DNA from: Sporolactobacillus vineae DSM 21990 = SL153
GTDB taxonomy: Bacteria; Bacillota; Bacilli; Bacillales; Sporolactobacillaceae
DNA: 64,000 bases
Reading direction: 5' to 3'
Assembly (NCBI RefSeq): GCF_000377985.1
Contig: NZ_KB899048.1
Span: forward strand, 1-64,000
Of the stretch, positions 52,341 to 61,312 are shown one piece after another; the first letter of the stretch is position 1, and each line of letters begins with the position of its first letter. Under the pieces are notes generated by a model that was not told where the DNA came from, did no database searches, and saw only the letters and a program-made list of their open reading frames with translations. Made by a program: the position numbers and the translations under genes.

Positions 52341-53582
52341 TTATTTTGACAGGGACCTGGCCTGCTTCATTTTTTTGAAGAGGGAACCTGAGGTATAGGT
52401 CAGAACCGAACCCTTATAGAAACGCAGACTGAACAGGAACAGCCAGATGATCGTCCCTGCCAGCAAAAGCAAGGATGCGGCAGCCTGCCACAGTCCCATA
52501 TCGGTCGCGCCGATGCGCATCGGCATGATCATCGATGCGGTAAACGGAATGAAGGAAAAGATCTTAATCAGCAGCGTATCCGGATTCGCCATGCCGCTGA
52601 TGGCGATGAAGAACCCGATCATTAACACGAACGTGACCGGCATGATCGCCTGACCGACATCCTGCACTTTGTTCACCAGCGAGCCAAGCACCGCGCCGAT
52701 CAGTGTATACAGAATGCAGGCGAGAATGAAGAACAGCAGCGCATAGAAAATATAGGATGCAGAAACACTCGATAAAGCGGTGCCGGCCAGATGCCAGTAC
52801 TTACCTCCATAGAAGCCGGCAGCCATGAGGCAAACCGCTCCGAGGATAAGGAAAATCTGGGTAAAAGCGAGCATCAGAATGCCTGCGACGCGTGAAAGCA
52901 GATGAATCACCGGCGACGAACTTGAAATAATAATTTCCATAATCCGTGAATCTTTTTCCGCCGCGACTTCCGAAGAGATCATCGACAGATAGGAAATGAC
53001 AAACAGGTAGATAAAGAAGGCGACCGCGTAGGAAATAAATGTCGCTGTCGTTTTCACCTCGGCCGACTTTCCATTAGCCTGATGGTCAATCGTCTTCTGA
53101 TCGAGATTAATCTTGGTGGTCAGAATACGCTGGGCCTGTTCCGGCGTCAGTTTCATCTGTTGGATCGTAAACAGCTGATTGGCGGTCTGAACATATTGAC
53201 TGAGTGCCTGCTGATCATTCAGCTGCAGCGGTGTATCTGTCCGAATCTGTGCGGTCATGCGCCCGCTGCCGTCAAGTGCCAGCAATAGCGTACCATCTGC
53301 TTTTTTAGCTGTCACAGCCTGATCGGCCTGCTGCAGGCTGCCGTTGAAGGAATTGAATTTGATCCTGCTGTCACCTTTGAGCAGTTCGCCGGCATGTGCC
53401 CGTGTCTGATCCACAACAGAAATGTTGATCGCCTGACTTTTTGACGAAAACCAGCTGCTGATTGTCGGCCACATAAAAGCCGTAAAAACAGCCAGCAGAA
53501 CGATTGCGGTGGTAATCAGAAAGGATTTGGCTTTCAGTTTGCTGAAATAGGACTGTGAAAAAAGGATCATGAATTTAGACAA
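52341..53582 (-). CDS. natB: ABC exporter permease, NatB-like
   Basis: This 413-aa ABC-2-type permease has one N-terminal membrane span (about residues 18-42), a large extracellular region, then five spans from about 180 on. ISSEVAAEKDSRIMEIIISSSSPVIHLLSRVAGILML is the NatB/YhaP signature. It forms an exporter with the ATPase encoded just before; sodium, drug or peptide export are possible. The start is a TTG at 53582, overlapping the ATPase gene by 8 bp, after AGGGGAAG. The symbol is by family resemblance. Confidence 0.85.
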   Translation of the reverse strand: MSKFMILFSQSYFSKLKAKSFLITTAIVLLAVFTAFMWPTISSWFSSKSQAINISVVDQTRAHAGELLKGDSRIKFNSFNGSLQQADQAVTAKKADGTLLLALDGSGRMTAQIRTDTPLQLNDQQALSQYVQTANQLFTIQQMKLTPEQAQRILTTKINLDQKTIDHQANGKSAEVKTTATFISYAVAFFIYLFVISYLSMISSEVAAEKDSRIMEIIISSSSPVIHLLSRVAGILMLAFTQIFLILGAVCLMAAGFYGGKYWHLAGTALSSVSASYIFYALLFFILACILYTLIGAVLGSLVNKVQDVGQAIMPVTFVLMIGFFIAISGMANPDTLLIKIFSFIPFTASMIMPMRIGATDMGLWQAAASLLLLAGTIIWLFLFSLRFYKGSVLTYTSGSLFKKMKQARSLSK

Positions 53583-54474
53583 GTGCTTCCCCTACCTTTC
53601 TCTTGAAGATCTCTTCAAGCGACAGATAGTCGAGGCTGAACCGCTCGATAAATCCTCTTTCGGTCACCTGGTCAAAAATGTTCCTGGCCTGTTCTTCATC
53701 AGATAATAACAGCCGGAACATGTCTTTCTCTCGCGTCACTGAAACAACCCCCGGCATCACCGACAATTCTTCTTTCTCAAATGGCCCGCGTATGGTCAGA
53801 TTCACCTTGCCGAACTGTGCCTTAAGATCATGCAGTGGCCCGCTGAACAGTGATTCACCACGCTTCATCAGACAGAGGTGGTCACAGAGTTCCTCGACAT
53901 GATCCATCCGATGGCTGGAGAAAATGATCGTCGCTCCCTGATTTTTCAAATCGATGATGGCATCTTTTAAAAGCGCCGCGTTTACCGGATCGAGTCCGCT
54001 GAAGGGCTCATCGAGAATCAGCAGAGACGGCTGATGGATCAGGCTGACGATCAGCTGAACCTTTTGCTGATTTCCTTTTGACAGTGTTTCCGTCAGCGCC
54101 TGCTTCTTATCAGCAAGATCAAAACGGTCAAGCCAGTATTCCGCTTTCTTTTTCATGTCCAATTTAGCTTTCCCCCGCAGTCGTCCGAAGAAAATCAGCT
54201 GTTCTTCCACCGGCATTTTCGGATACAGGCCCCGCTCTTCAGGCAGATAGCCAATCATATCCCTGTTCAGCGTATGAACTGCTTTGCCATTCCAGCTGAT
54301 CGTTCCTCCCGACGGGGCAAGCAGATTCAGGATCATCCGGAACGTTGTCGTTTTACCGGCACCGTTTTGGCCGATCAGACCGAATATTTTTCCCTCCTCA
54401 GCCTCAAAATTCAGATCATTCACGGCAACAAATGTTTGAAAACGTTTGCTGAGATGGTTCACTCTCAGTGTCAT
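53575..54474 (-). CDS. natA: ABC exporter ATPase, NatA-like
   Basis: This 299-aa ATPase has Walker A GLIGQNGAGKTTTFRMILNLL (near residues 38-58), signature TLSKGNQQKVQLI, Walker B SLLILDEPFSGLDPVNAALL and the H-loop FSSHRMDHVEELC, then a DUF4162-type C-terminal domain. It powers the adjacent permease. The start is the ATG at 54474, five bases after GAGGGG; the longer reading to 54531 lacks a ribosome-binding site. YhaQ of B. subtilis is similar. Confidence 0.9.
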   Translation of the reverse strand: MTLRVNHLSKRFQTFVAVNDLNFEAEEGKIFGLIGQNGAGKTTTFRMILNLLAPSGGTISWNGKAVHTLNRDMIGYLPEERGLYPKMPVEEQLIFFGRLRGKAKLDMKKKAEYWLDRFDLADKKQALTETLSKGNQQKVQLIVSLIHQPSLLILDEPFSGLDPVNAALLKDAIIDLKNQGATIIFSSHRMDHVEELCDHLCLMKRGESLFSGPLHDLKAQFGKVNLTIRGPFEKEELSVMPGVVSVTREKDMFRLLLSDEEQARNIFDQVTERGFIERFSLDYLSLEEIFKRKVGEALV

Positions 54475-54603
54475 AGTTCCCCTCTTTTCGTGATTTCTAA
54501 ATGTGCCTGATCCTTGCCAGATCACTTCCACATTATCCTTATGTTAACATAGTCTCGTACCATTTTATTGAATGTGGAGGGTGCCGCACTGCACCGAAAC
54601 ACG

Positions 54604-54680
54604 TGAAGACCGAAAAACCGGTTGCGAAGACCGAAAACAGCACTTTCAAGACCGAAAAGCCGACTGCAAAGACCGATAAA
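54604..54680. repeat. 21-bp tandem repeat, four units
   Basis: The unit AAGACCGAAAA plus about ten variable bases recurs at 21-bp spacing (54604, 54625, 54646 and a partial 54667-54680). On the plus strand one frame reads KTEKPVA-KTENSTF-KTEKPTA-KTDKL, inside a 79-codon ORF (54501-54740) that has no visible ribosome-binding site. The surrounding 54475-54990 holds no gene I can support. Confidence 0.6.
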
Positions 54681-54989
54681 CTGATTCAGGCAGAGTTGCT
54701 GAGAAATTGTACAATGTATCTTACCGTCTATTTTCCATAGGTATGAATCGCAGCACGGATATTGATGATATTATTTTGAATTCAGTCAGTGCCCTGATAG
54801 GTATCATTTTTTATATTTCCTAGCTAAAAGTGAAATCAAAAATCAGAAAGCTAAAATGGTTGACCGGATCACACGATATGTAATACGTACTGATATCGTA
54901 ATTATTTCAAACAAACATTGGGGAATGATTGTAGATAATACAGAATTAGAACAGAAATTGCCCAGTTTTCTCCGCTGGCAACTCCTCCC

Positions 54990-55018
54990 TTGACTGCATT
55001 GCCTGAGCGCATTACAAT
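54990..55018 (+). promoter_or_regulatory. Promoter of tRNA-Pro
   Basis: The -35 box TTGACT (54990-54995) and the -10 box TACAAT (55013-55018) have a 17-bp spacer; the start would be about 40 bp before the tRNA. Confidence 0.75.
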
Positions 55019-55063
55019 AAAAAAGCCGATGGGGTTCATCAAATGATTGCGTTAGTATCCAGG

Positions 55064-55137
55064 CGGAAAGTAGCTCAGCTTGGTAGAGCACATGGCTGGG
55101 GGCCATGTGGTCGCAGGTTCAAATCCTGTCTTTCCGA
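55064..55137 (+). tRNA. tRNA-Pro (anticodon GGG)
   Basis: The cloverleaf is complete: acceptor CGGAAAG/CTTTCCG, D stem GCTC/GAGC, anticodon stem CATGG/CCATG with loop CTGGGGG (anticodon GGG at 55098-55100), T arm GCAGG-TTCAAAT-CCTGT and discriminator A. The C1-G72 pair fits bacterial tRNA-Pro. The 3' CCA is not encoded. The gene stands alone. Confidence 0.95.
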
Positions 55138-55237
55138 TAAAGCCCGCTGTTGAGGGATTTTCAAGGGCTCATTCAGAAAAATGGGTTGCCCTCTGCAACG
55201 AATCAGGTCAAATGGTTTTTACAGTTTCTCAGTGAGT

Positions 55238-55266
55238 ACTTCCGGTACATTACCGGGAGTTTTTTA
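55238..55266 (+). terminator. Terminator downstream of tRNA-Pro
   Basis: The stem ACTTCCGGT/ACCGGGAGT (one G-T pair) is followed by TTTTTTATT on the plus strand, 100 bp after the tRNA. Confidence 0.75.
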
Positions 55267-55315
55267 TTCGGATCGCCAACCGGAAAAATTCAACTTAGTT
55301 TTCAATGATTTCGTA

Positions 55316-55356
55316 AAAACTAAAAGACCTTTCTCATCAGGGAAGGGCCTTTTAAA
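55316..55356 (-). terminator. Terminator of the beta-oxidation operon
   Basis: AAAAGGCCCTTCCC and GAAAGGTCTTTT form an imperfect hairpin (55322-55354) with TTAGTTTTTACG after it on the minus strand, about 50 bp past the fadE stop codon. Confidence 0.65.
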
Positions 55357-55404
55357 AATTTGTTTTTCCTGTTTCCTCACGGCAGTGTTTTAATTACAGA
55401 TTTA

Positions 55405-57174
55405 TTAAACGGTATAGCCGCCGGCCTCAATAACACGTCCGGCGATTTTTGTTTTCATCTGCATCACATTAGCCGGGAACGCTTTCGCTAATTTTTCTGC
55501 AGTGGCAAAGAGATTTTGCCCGGCCCCGAGATCCACGACTTCTGCCAGAACTTCTCTGGCAAGCGATCCAACAGTTTCAAAACTTTTCTGAATAAACAGC
55601 CGGGCCATGTCGAGGCTGTTTTCAGCTTTCTCGCTCCCTATTCTGTCCCGACGTTTCAGCGTGCGCAGCAGAACACTGTCCATTGTATAGATCTGAATAA
55701 TGATGTCGCTGAGATGCCCGGCCACCTGCTGCTCCTTCTGCAGATCCCTGCCGTATTTCTTCTCCGCCTCACCAAGCGCAATCAGCAACAGTTTCTTCGC
55801 CCGGGAGACAAGATCAGCTTCTCCTTCCAGAGAATCCGCTGCCGGGGATTTTGTACGCTCAGGCGCAAGTGTCTCGATTTTCTCGAAAAGCGGCAGTTCG
55901 CCTTTCGCAGCTTTCTTCAACAGTGTGCCGACAATGACCAGACGGTTGATTTCATTTGTCCCTTCAAAGATCCGGTTAATACGTGAATCGCGGTAGATCC
56001 GCTCAATTTTGTAGTCCTGTGTATATCCGTACCCCCCGTGAATCTGCACGCCTTCATCTGCTACAGCACTTAAGGTTTCGGATCCGAACACTTTATTGAT
56101 CGAGCACTCCATGGCATACTCAGCGATCCCCTCCGCCGACTGACATCCGGCTTCCGGACTCATATGATCCACATCCTTAAGCGAGGCATCGATCAGTCCC
56201 GCGGTTCGATAGACAATGCTTTCGAGGGCATAAGTTTTTGTATTCATTTCCGCCAGTTTTTTCTGAATCAATGGAAAAGAGGCAACCGGCCTGCCGAACT
56301 GAATCCGCTCAACGGCGAACCTGGTGGCGAGTTTGATCGCCTCTTTCGCAGCGCCAAGCCCGGTCATCCCAAGTTTAAAGCGGCCGATGTTAAGAATGTT
56401 AAAAGCGATAATATGCCCTTTGCCTCGTTCACCAAGCAAATTGTCCACGGGTACTTTGACATCGTCTAAAATCACTGCACGTGTGGACGATCCCTTAATC
56501 CCCATCTTTTTCTCTTCAGGACCCAGGCTGACCCCATCCATTGTTTTTTCGACAATGAACGCACTGAAATCTTTTCCTTCGATCCGGGCGTAAACAATGA
56601 AAAGATCTGCAAACCCGGCATTCGTGATAAATTGTTTCCGGCCGTTGAGCAGATAATAGTTCCCGTCATCCGACAAGCGGGCCGTCGTTCTCGCACTCAG
56701 CGCATCGGAACCTGACGAGGGTTCAGTCAGGCAATAGGCGGCAATCTTCCTTCCTGCGGCCAGATCAGGGAGATATTTTTCCTTCTGGCGCTTGTTGCCG
56801 AAGAAGACAATCGGCAGCGTTCCGATCCCTGTGTGAACCGAAGCTGACAGACAAAAGGAGGATCCTTCGGCCAGCGACTCAGTAATCAGCGCAGCACTCA
56901 CCTTATCAAGGCCCAGGCCACCGAACGGTTCGGGGACATCTGCACCGAGCAGGCCGAGCTCGCCCGCTTCCTGAAGCAGTTTCACCGTCAATTCATAATT
57001 AAGCTGCTCAATTTCCTGATCATGCGGAACTACCGACTTTTCAATAAAATTTTTGGTCGTTTCCGCAAACATCAATTGTTCTGCTGTGAAGTCTTCCGGG
57101 GTAACCATCGTTTCCTTTTCAATAGAATCAATCAGAAAACGGCCACCGCCGGTCTTCCCGCTTTTCAATGCCAC
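55405..57174 (-). CDS. fadE: Acyl-CoA dehydrogenase FadE (YusJ-type)
   Basis: This 589-aa flavoenzyme has the N-terminal helical domain, AAYCLTEPSSGSDALS (FAD/substrate loop), GRKQFITNAGFADLFIVYA, QIHGGYGYTQDYKIERIYRDSRINRIFEGTNEINR with the catalytic glutamate, and an extra C-terminal helical domain of about 170 residues as in B. subtilis YusJ. It makes trans-2-enoyl-CoA and hands electrons to EtfAB. The start is a GTG at 57174 after GGAGAGG. It is the last gene of the operon; here the YusKL partners are not adjacent. Confidence 0.94.
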   Translation of the reverse strand: MALKSGKTGGGRFLIDSIEKETMVTPEDFTAEQLMFAETTKNFIEKSVVPHDQEIEQLNYELTVKLLQEAGELGLLGADVPEPFGGLGLDKVSAALITESLAEGSSFCLSASVHTGIGTLPIVFFGNKRQKEKYLPDLAAGRKIAAYCLTEPSSGSDALSARTTARLSDDGNYYLLNGRKQFITNAGFADLFIVYARIEGKDFSAFIVEKTMDGVSLGPEEKKMGIKGSSTRAVILDDVKVPVDNLLGERGKGHIIAFNILNIGRFKLGMTGLGAAKEAIKLATRFAVERIQFGRPVASFPLIQKKLAEMNTKTYALESIVYRTAGLIDASLKDVDHMSPEAGCQSAEGIAEYAMECSINKVFGSETLSAVADEGVQIHGGYGYTQDYKIERIYRDSRINRIFEGTNEINRLVIVGTLLKKAAKGELPLFEKIETLAPERTKSPAADSLEGEADLVSRAKKLLLIALGEAEKKYGRDLQKEQQVAGHLSDIIIQIYTMDSVLLRTLKRRDRIGSEKAENSLDMARLFIQKSFETVGSLAREVLAEVVDLGAGQNLFATAEKLAKAFPANVMQMKTKIAGRVIEAGGYTV

Positions 57175-57232
57175 CGTAATCCTCTCCTTTAAGAAGCGAA
57201 AATATGTTCATTCATTCGCGGCGAACTGTAGT

Positions 57233-59452
57233 TTATTCCGGACCAAATACAGATTCGGCAAGAATCTCGGCAACGTCTTTCGTAAGGACGTGATCGTCGA
57301 CGCCCTTCATCTTTGTTCCGTCGGACAGCATGGTAAGGCAGTAAGGACAGGCACTGGAGATAATCCCCGGATGAACTTCGAGCGCCTGTTCCGTCCGGGC
57401 GATGTTAACACGTTTGCCGGCCTTCTCTTCCATCCACATTCTTCCGCCGCCGGCGCCGCAGCACATCGCTTTTTCCCGGGAACGCTTCATTTCGACGAGT
57501 GCGACACCCTGGATAGCCTTCAGCACACTGCGCGGGGGATCATAAACCCCGTTGTAGCGGCCGAGATAGCAGGAATCATGATACGTAATGCGCGCATTAA
57601 TCGGATACTCAGGAACTAGTTTTCCCTCACGGATCAGCTGATCGAGCAGTTGTGTATGGTGAACGACCTCCGCCTTCAAGCCAAAGTCCGGGTACTCGTT
57701 TTTCAATGCATTGAATGTATGTGGACAGGCCGTGACGATCTTCCGGACGTGATACTTTTCAAAAGTTGCAATGTTTTCCCGGCACAGTTCCTGAAACAGA
57801 AATTCATTTCCCATCCTGCGCGGCGTGTCCCCGGAGTTTTTCTCCTCATTGCCGAGAATGGCAAAATTCACGCCGGCTTTGTTCAGCAGCCGGACAAATG
57901 CACGGGTCACTTTGATCGTCCGATTATCATAAGACCCCATACTCCCGACGAAGAAAAGATACTCGAAATCCGGATTTTCTTTAACCGTCGGGACTTTGAG
58001 ACCGCCGAGACCGTCCATCCATTTCGTCCGGTCGTTACGGCTCATCCCCCATGGATTACCTTGACGCTCAATGTTCTGCATCGCCCGCTGCGCCTCCTGC
58101 GGTACCTTTCCTTCCATCAGTACCAGGTAGCGTCGCAGGTCGAGGAGCTTATCCACATGTTCATTATCAACCGGACACTGGTCTTCACAGTTCCGGCAGG
58201 TGGTGCAAGCCCAGATCTCATCTTCCGTGATCACGTCCCCGATCAGCCCAACAGTATCCATCTTCTTTTCCTCATCTTTCTGCCAGTAGCGCTGATGCCA
58301 GGCGATCGTGGGTGCGATGTCGGTAATAGGCCGGGCCGAACCAGGAAGAACGGTTGCCCCTGCCGAGAGCGGCTGATCCGGGGGAGTGAATCCGGTCGCT
58401 GCCGTCTCGCCGGTCACGCGGCTGTCGATCCATGTTCCTTCCGGGCAGGAAGTCATCTGCATCGCATGGATGCCGTTCTCCTCCTTAAACGGTGGCAGCC
58501 ATGGTGAGCGTGAGGTGACTGCCGCACCTTTTTCTGTCAGATGATCCCGCATTTTTGTAATCAGATGCATCGGTGAAAGGACTTTGCCGGTCGCTGCTGC
58601 CGGGCACATTGACGTGCAGCGGCCGCACTCGACGCAGGCATACAGATCGAGCAGCTGTTTCTGCGTGAAATCTTCGATCCTACCCGCACCGAATGATTCT
58701 GCCTGTTCATCTTCAAGATCCACCGGCTGCAGTTTCCCGGGCGGACCGGTCCGGCCTAAAAAGACATTGACCGGAGCTGTAATCAGATGAAAATGCTTTG
58801 ATTGGGGAATATACAGGGCAAACGACAGCAGGATCAGCAGGTGCGCCCACCAGGCAAAATAATAAAGTCCCGTCGCTGCCGTTGCCGTCATGCCGGGGAA
58901 TAACGCACCGATCAATGACGACGCCGGAGCGAGCAGTGATCCCGGTTCCCCTGTCCGAAGCCGGTCGAACCCAAGTGTGAACAGAACGGCAAACATCAGG
59001 GACGTCAGAAAAATAATAACCAGGCTCGGTTTCCATCCCCGTTTGAGTCGTTTCAGTTTTTCAATATAGCGCCGGTAAAAGGCATAGCCGGCGGCAATCA
59101 GGACCAGTAAGGCAGTGAGTTCCTGAGATAACTGGAAAAACGGATAGGCAGGATACGGCAGATGGTGTCCGGTCAGTCCTTTAAAAATAATATCGAGTGC
59201 CCCGAATTGCAGAATAATAAAACCGTAGAACATGACAACATGCATCAGACCGCTCTTTCGGTCTTTCAAAAGCTTCTTCTGTCCGAAAACCTTCAGGAGC
59301 ACCGCGTTGATCCGTTTCCTGGTCTCCTTCGCGAATTGTACCGGTTTTCCCAGCTTAATATTATGATAGCGGCGAAAGATAACCGTCACAGTCATTAAGA
59401 GAAAAGCGGCAGTCACCAGGAGAAAAAGAAGAAAGTTGAGCAGCTGCCACAT
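57233..59452 (-). CDS. fadF: FadF-type membrane iron-sulfur oxidoreductase
   Basis: This 739-aa protein has about five membrane spans with likely heme ligands in the first 240 residues (nitrate reductase gamma-like). Two 4Fe-4S motifs follow (CVECGRCTSMCP and CTTCRNCEDQCP), then two CCG-type domains (CYLGRYNGVYDPPRSVL, CCGAGGGRMWMEE and the earlier CPHTFNALKNEYPDFG). It matches YwjF/FadF, thought to pass electrons from reduced EtfAB to the quinone pool. The start at 59452 has GGAGGTG nearby. It lies 22 bp after etfA, which supports that role. Confidence 0.92.
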   Translation of the reverse strand: MWQLLNFLLFLLVTAAFLLMTVTVIFRRYHNIKLGKPVQFAKETRKRINAVLLKVFGQKKLLKDRKSGLMHVVMFYGFIILQFGALDIIFKGLTGHHLPYPAYPFFQLSQELTALLVLIAAGYAFYRRYIEKLKRLKRGWKPSLVIIFLTSLMFAVLFTLGFDRLRTGEPGSLLAPASSLIGALFPGMTATAATGLYYFAWWAHLLILLSFALYIPQSKHFHLITAPVNVFLGRTGPPGKLQPVDLEDEQAESFGAGRIEDFTQKQLLDLYACVECGRCTSMCPAAATGKVLSPMHLITKMRDHLTEKGAAVTSRSPWLPPFKEENGIHAMQMTSCPEGTWIDSRVTGETAATGFTPPDQPLSAGATVLPGSARPITDIAPTIAWHQRYWQKDEEKKMDTVGLIGDVITEDEIWACTTCRNCEDQCPVDNEHVDKLLDLRRYLVLMEGKVPQEAQRAMQNIERQGNPWGMSRNDRTKWMDGLGGLKVPTVKENPDFEYLFFVGSMGSYDNRTIKVTRAFVRLLNKAGVNFAILGNEEKNSGDTPRRMGNEFLFQELCRENIATFEKYHVRKIVTACPHTFNALKNEYPDFGLKAEVVHHTQLLDQLIREGKLVPEYPINARITYHDSCYLGRYNGVYDPPRSVLKAIQGVALVEMKRSREKAMCCGAGGGRMWMEEKAGKRVNIARTEQALEVHPGIISSACPYCLTMLSDGTKMKGVDDHVLTKDVAEILAESVFGPE

Positions 59453-59474
59453 GGCGGACACCTCCTGTTCCCTG

Positions 59475-60446
59475 TTATTTCCCGGAAATGACGTTTTTGA
59501 ATTCTGCTGTAAGTTTCGGCACGACGTCAAACAGATCGCCGACCACGCCATAATCAGCAATCTGAAAGATCGGCGCTTCCGGGTCTTTGTTAATCGCGAC
59601 GATGATTTTAGACTGGCTCATTCCGGCAAGATGCTGGATGGCGCCGGAAATACCGCAGGCAATGTACAGGTCCGGCGTAACTACTTTACCGGTCTGGCCG
59701 ATCTGCAGCGCGTAATCGCAATACCCGGCATCACAGGCAGCGCGTGAAGCGCCGACCGCTCCGCCGAGTACGTCGGCGAGTTCCTGAAGCGGCTTGAATC
59801 CCTCGGCATTTTGCACCCCGCGACCCCCGGAAACAACGACTTTCGCTTCAGTCAGATCGATTCCTGAAGCAGCCCTGCGGACGACTTCCTTGACAACTGT
59901 CCGTACGTCCCGGATCGCCACAGGGAACGGAATGATCTGACCGGACCGGGGATCTTCTTTCGTCCGGATGTTGTTCGGGCGCAAGGTGATAAACTGGCGG
60001 GAACCGTAAAACATTTTTTGTTCAAAAGCTTTGCCCGCATAGACCGGGCGTGTTAGCAAAACCGTGTCCTTCTCCACGTCAATCGCCGTACAATCGGAGA
60101 TCAACCCGATATTCAGGCGCTGAGCGACCCGCGGCGCGATATCCTTACCGGTGCCCGTGTGCCCCAGTAAAATCGCATCCGGTGCGAAATGTTCAACGAC
60201 TTGCAGCATCGCCTGCTTATAAGCATCCGGCGTATAGTGTGCCAGCTGATCATCAGCCAGCACGTAGACTTGATCAGCGCCGAAGCTGGCCAGTTTCTTC
60301 ACCTGTCCGTCTTCACCGGCACCAAAAATAACCGCTGCCACTTTGCCGCCCGATGCGATCCTCCGGGCTGCGGTCAGACACTCAAATGAGACATTTCTCA
60401 ACACTCCGTCCTTCTGTTCGGTAAATACAAGGACTTTTTCACTCAT
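59475..60446 (-). CDS. etfA: Electron transfer flavoprotein alpha subunit
   Basis: This 323-aa protein starts [14 protein letters not shown] at the ATG 60446, behind AAGGGG. The FAD-binding C-terminal domain has [66 protein letters not shown] and [24 protein letters not shown]. With EtfB it collects electrons from acyl-CoA dehydrogenases. Full length. Confidence 0.97.
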   Translation of the reverse strand: MSEKVLVFTEQKDGVLRNVSFECLTAARRIASGGKVAAVIFGAGEDGQVKKLASFGADQVYVLADDQLAHYTPDAYKQAMLQVVEHFAPDAILLGHTGTGKDIAPRVAQRLNIGLISDCTAIDVEKDTVLLTRPVYAGKAFEQKMFYGSRQFITLRPNNIRTKEDPRSGQIIPFPVAIRDVRTVVKEVVRRAASGIDLTEAKVVVSGGRGVQNAEGFKPLQELADVLGGAVGASRAACDAGYCDYALQIGQTGKVVTPDLYIACGISGAIQHLAGMSQSKIIVAINKDPEAPIFQIADYGVVGDLFDVVPKLTAEFKNVISGK

Positions 60447-60503
60447 TGGTACACCCCTTTCCAAGGAATCCGTCATTTAAACACCTGCTACTTTTATAAT
60501 GAT

Positions 60504-61262
60504 TCAGGAGAGTCCGCATTTTATCCGCAGAATGGAGGCCAGTTCCTCTACCTGATCATCCAGTTCGCCTTGAAGAATTCTTCCGGGTTCCTTCGGCTGC
60601 GGTGCAAACAGCGCGACGACCTGTGCTGTATCCGCCAGTAGTTCTGCTGAAACCAGTTCATCGCCGTTAAATTCCGCAATGGGTTTTCTTTTGGCTTTCA
60701 TGATTCCCGGCAGAGAAGGATACCGGGGCTCATTAAGCCCCTGTTGCGCCGTAATCAGAGCGGGAAGGGCACAGGTGACAACTTCTGTCGCACCTTCAGC
60801 ATCCCTCTCCGCCCGGATCCTTCCGTTTTGCACTTTCAGGTTGGTTACTGGACCGATATGGGGCATGTCAAGCTCTTCTGCAAGCCGTATCGGTACCTGT
60901 CCGGCACCGGTGTCGACATCAAAATTTCCTCCGAGAATCAGATCATATGTTTCTTTCTTCGCAATGGCAGCGAGTAAAGCAGCAATCGCACGCGCATCTG
61001 CTGCAGACGTATTGATCCTGACCGCCTTGTCGGCACCCATGGCGAGTGCCGTGCGCAGCGCACTTTCCGCCTGTTCCGGCCCTGCGGTGACCACAGTCAC
61101 CGTGCCCCCTTCCGCTTCGCGCAGCCGAAGCGCCTCTTCGATGGCGTATTCATCATAAGGATTAATGATAAATTTAGCGTCAGCATGACTGACTTTTCCA
61201 TTTTCAATCACAATCTTTTCCTCAGTATCCAGTGTCTGTCTGATACAGACTAATAGATTCAT
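60504..61262 (-). CDS. etfB: Electron transfer flavoprotein beta subunit
   Basis: This 252-aa protein starts MNLLVCIRQTLDTEEKI at the ATG 61262, eight bases after AAGGTGG. It has NPYDEYAIEEALRLRE, GADKAVRI, ILGGNFDVDTGAGQVPIRLAEELDMPHIGPV and LPALITAQQGLNEPRYPSLPGIMKAKRKPI, all EtfB hallmarks including the AMP site. It forms the heterodimer with EtfA, whose gene follows after 57 bp. Confidence 0.97.
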   Translation of the reverse strand: MNLLVCIRQTLDTEEKIVIENGKVSHADAKFIINPYDEYAIEEALRLREAEGGTVTVVTAGPEQAESALRTALAMGADKAVRINTSAADARAIAALLAAIAKKETYDLILGGNFDVDTGAGQVPIRLAEELDMPHIGPVTNLKVQNGRIRAERDAEGATEVVTCALPALITAQQGLNEPRYPSLPGIMKAKRKPIAEFNGDELVSAELLADTAQVVALFAPQPKEPGRILQGELDDQVEELASILRIKCGLS

Positions 61263-61312
61263 GCAAAAGGCCACCTTTCAGACAATATTGGAAGCGGATA
61301 CATTTTCAGCTG

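Noticed and set aside
54843-55106. 87-codon minus-strand frame
   Set aside because: It overlaps tRNA-Pro and its promoter.
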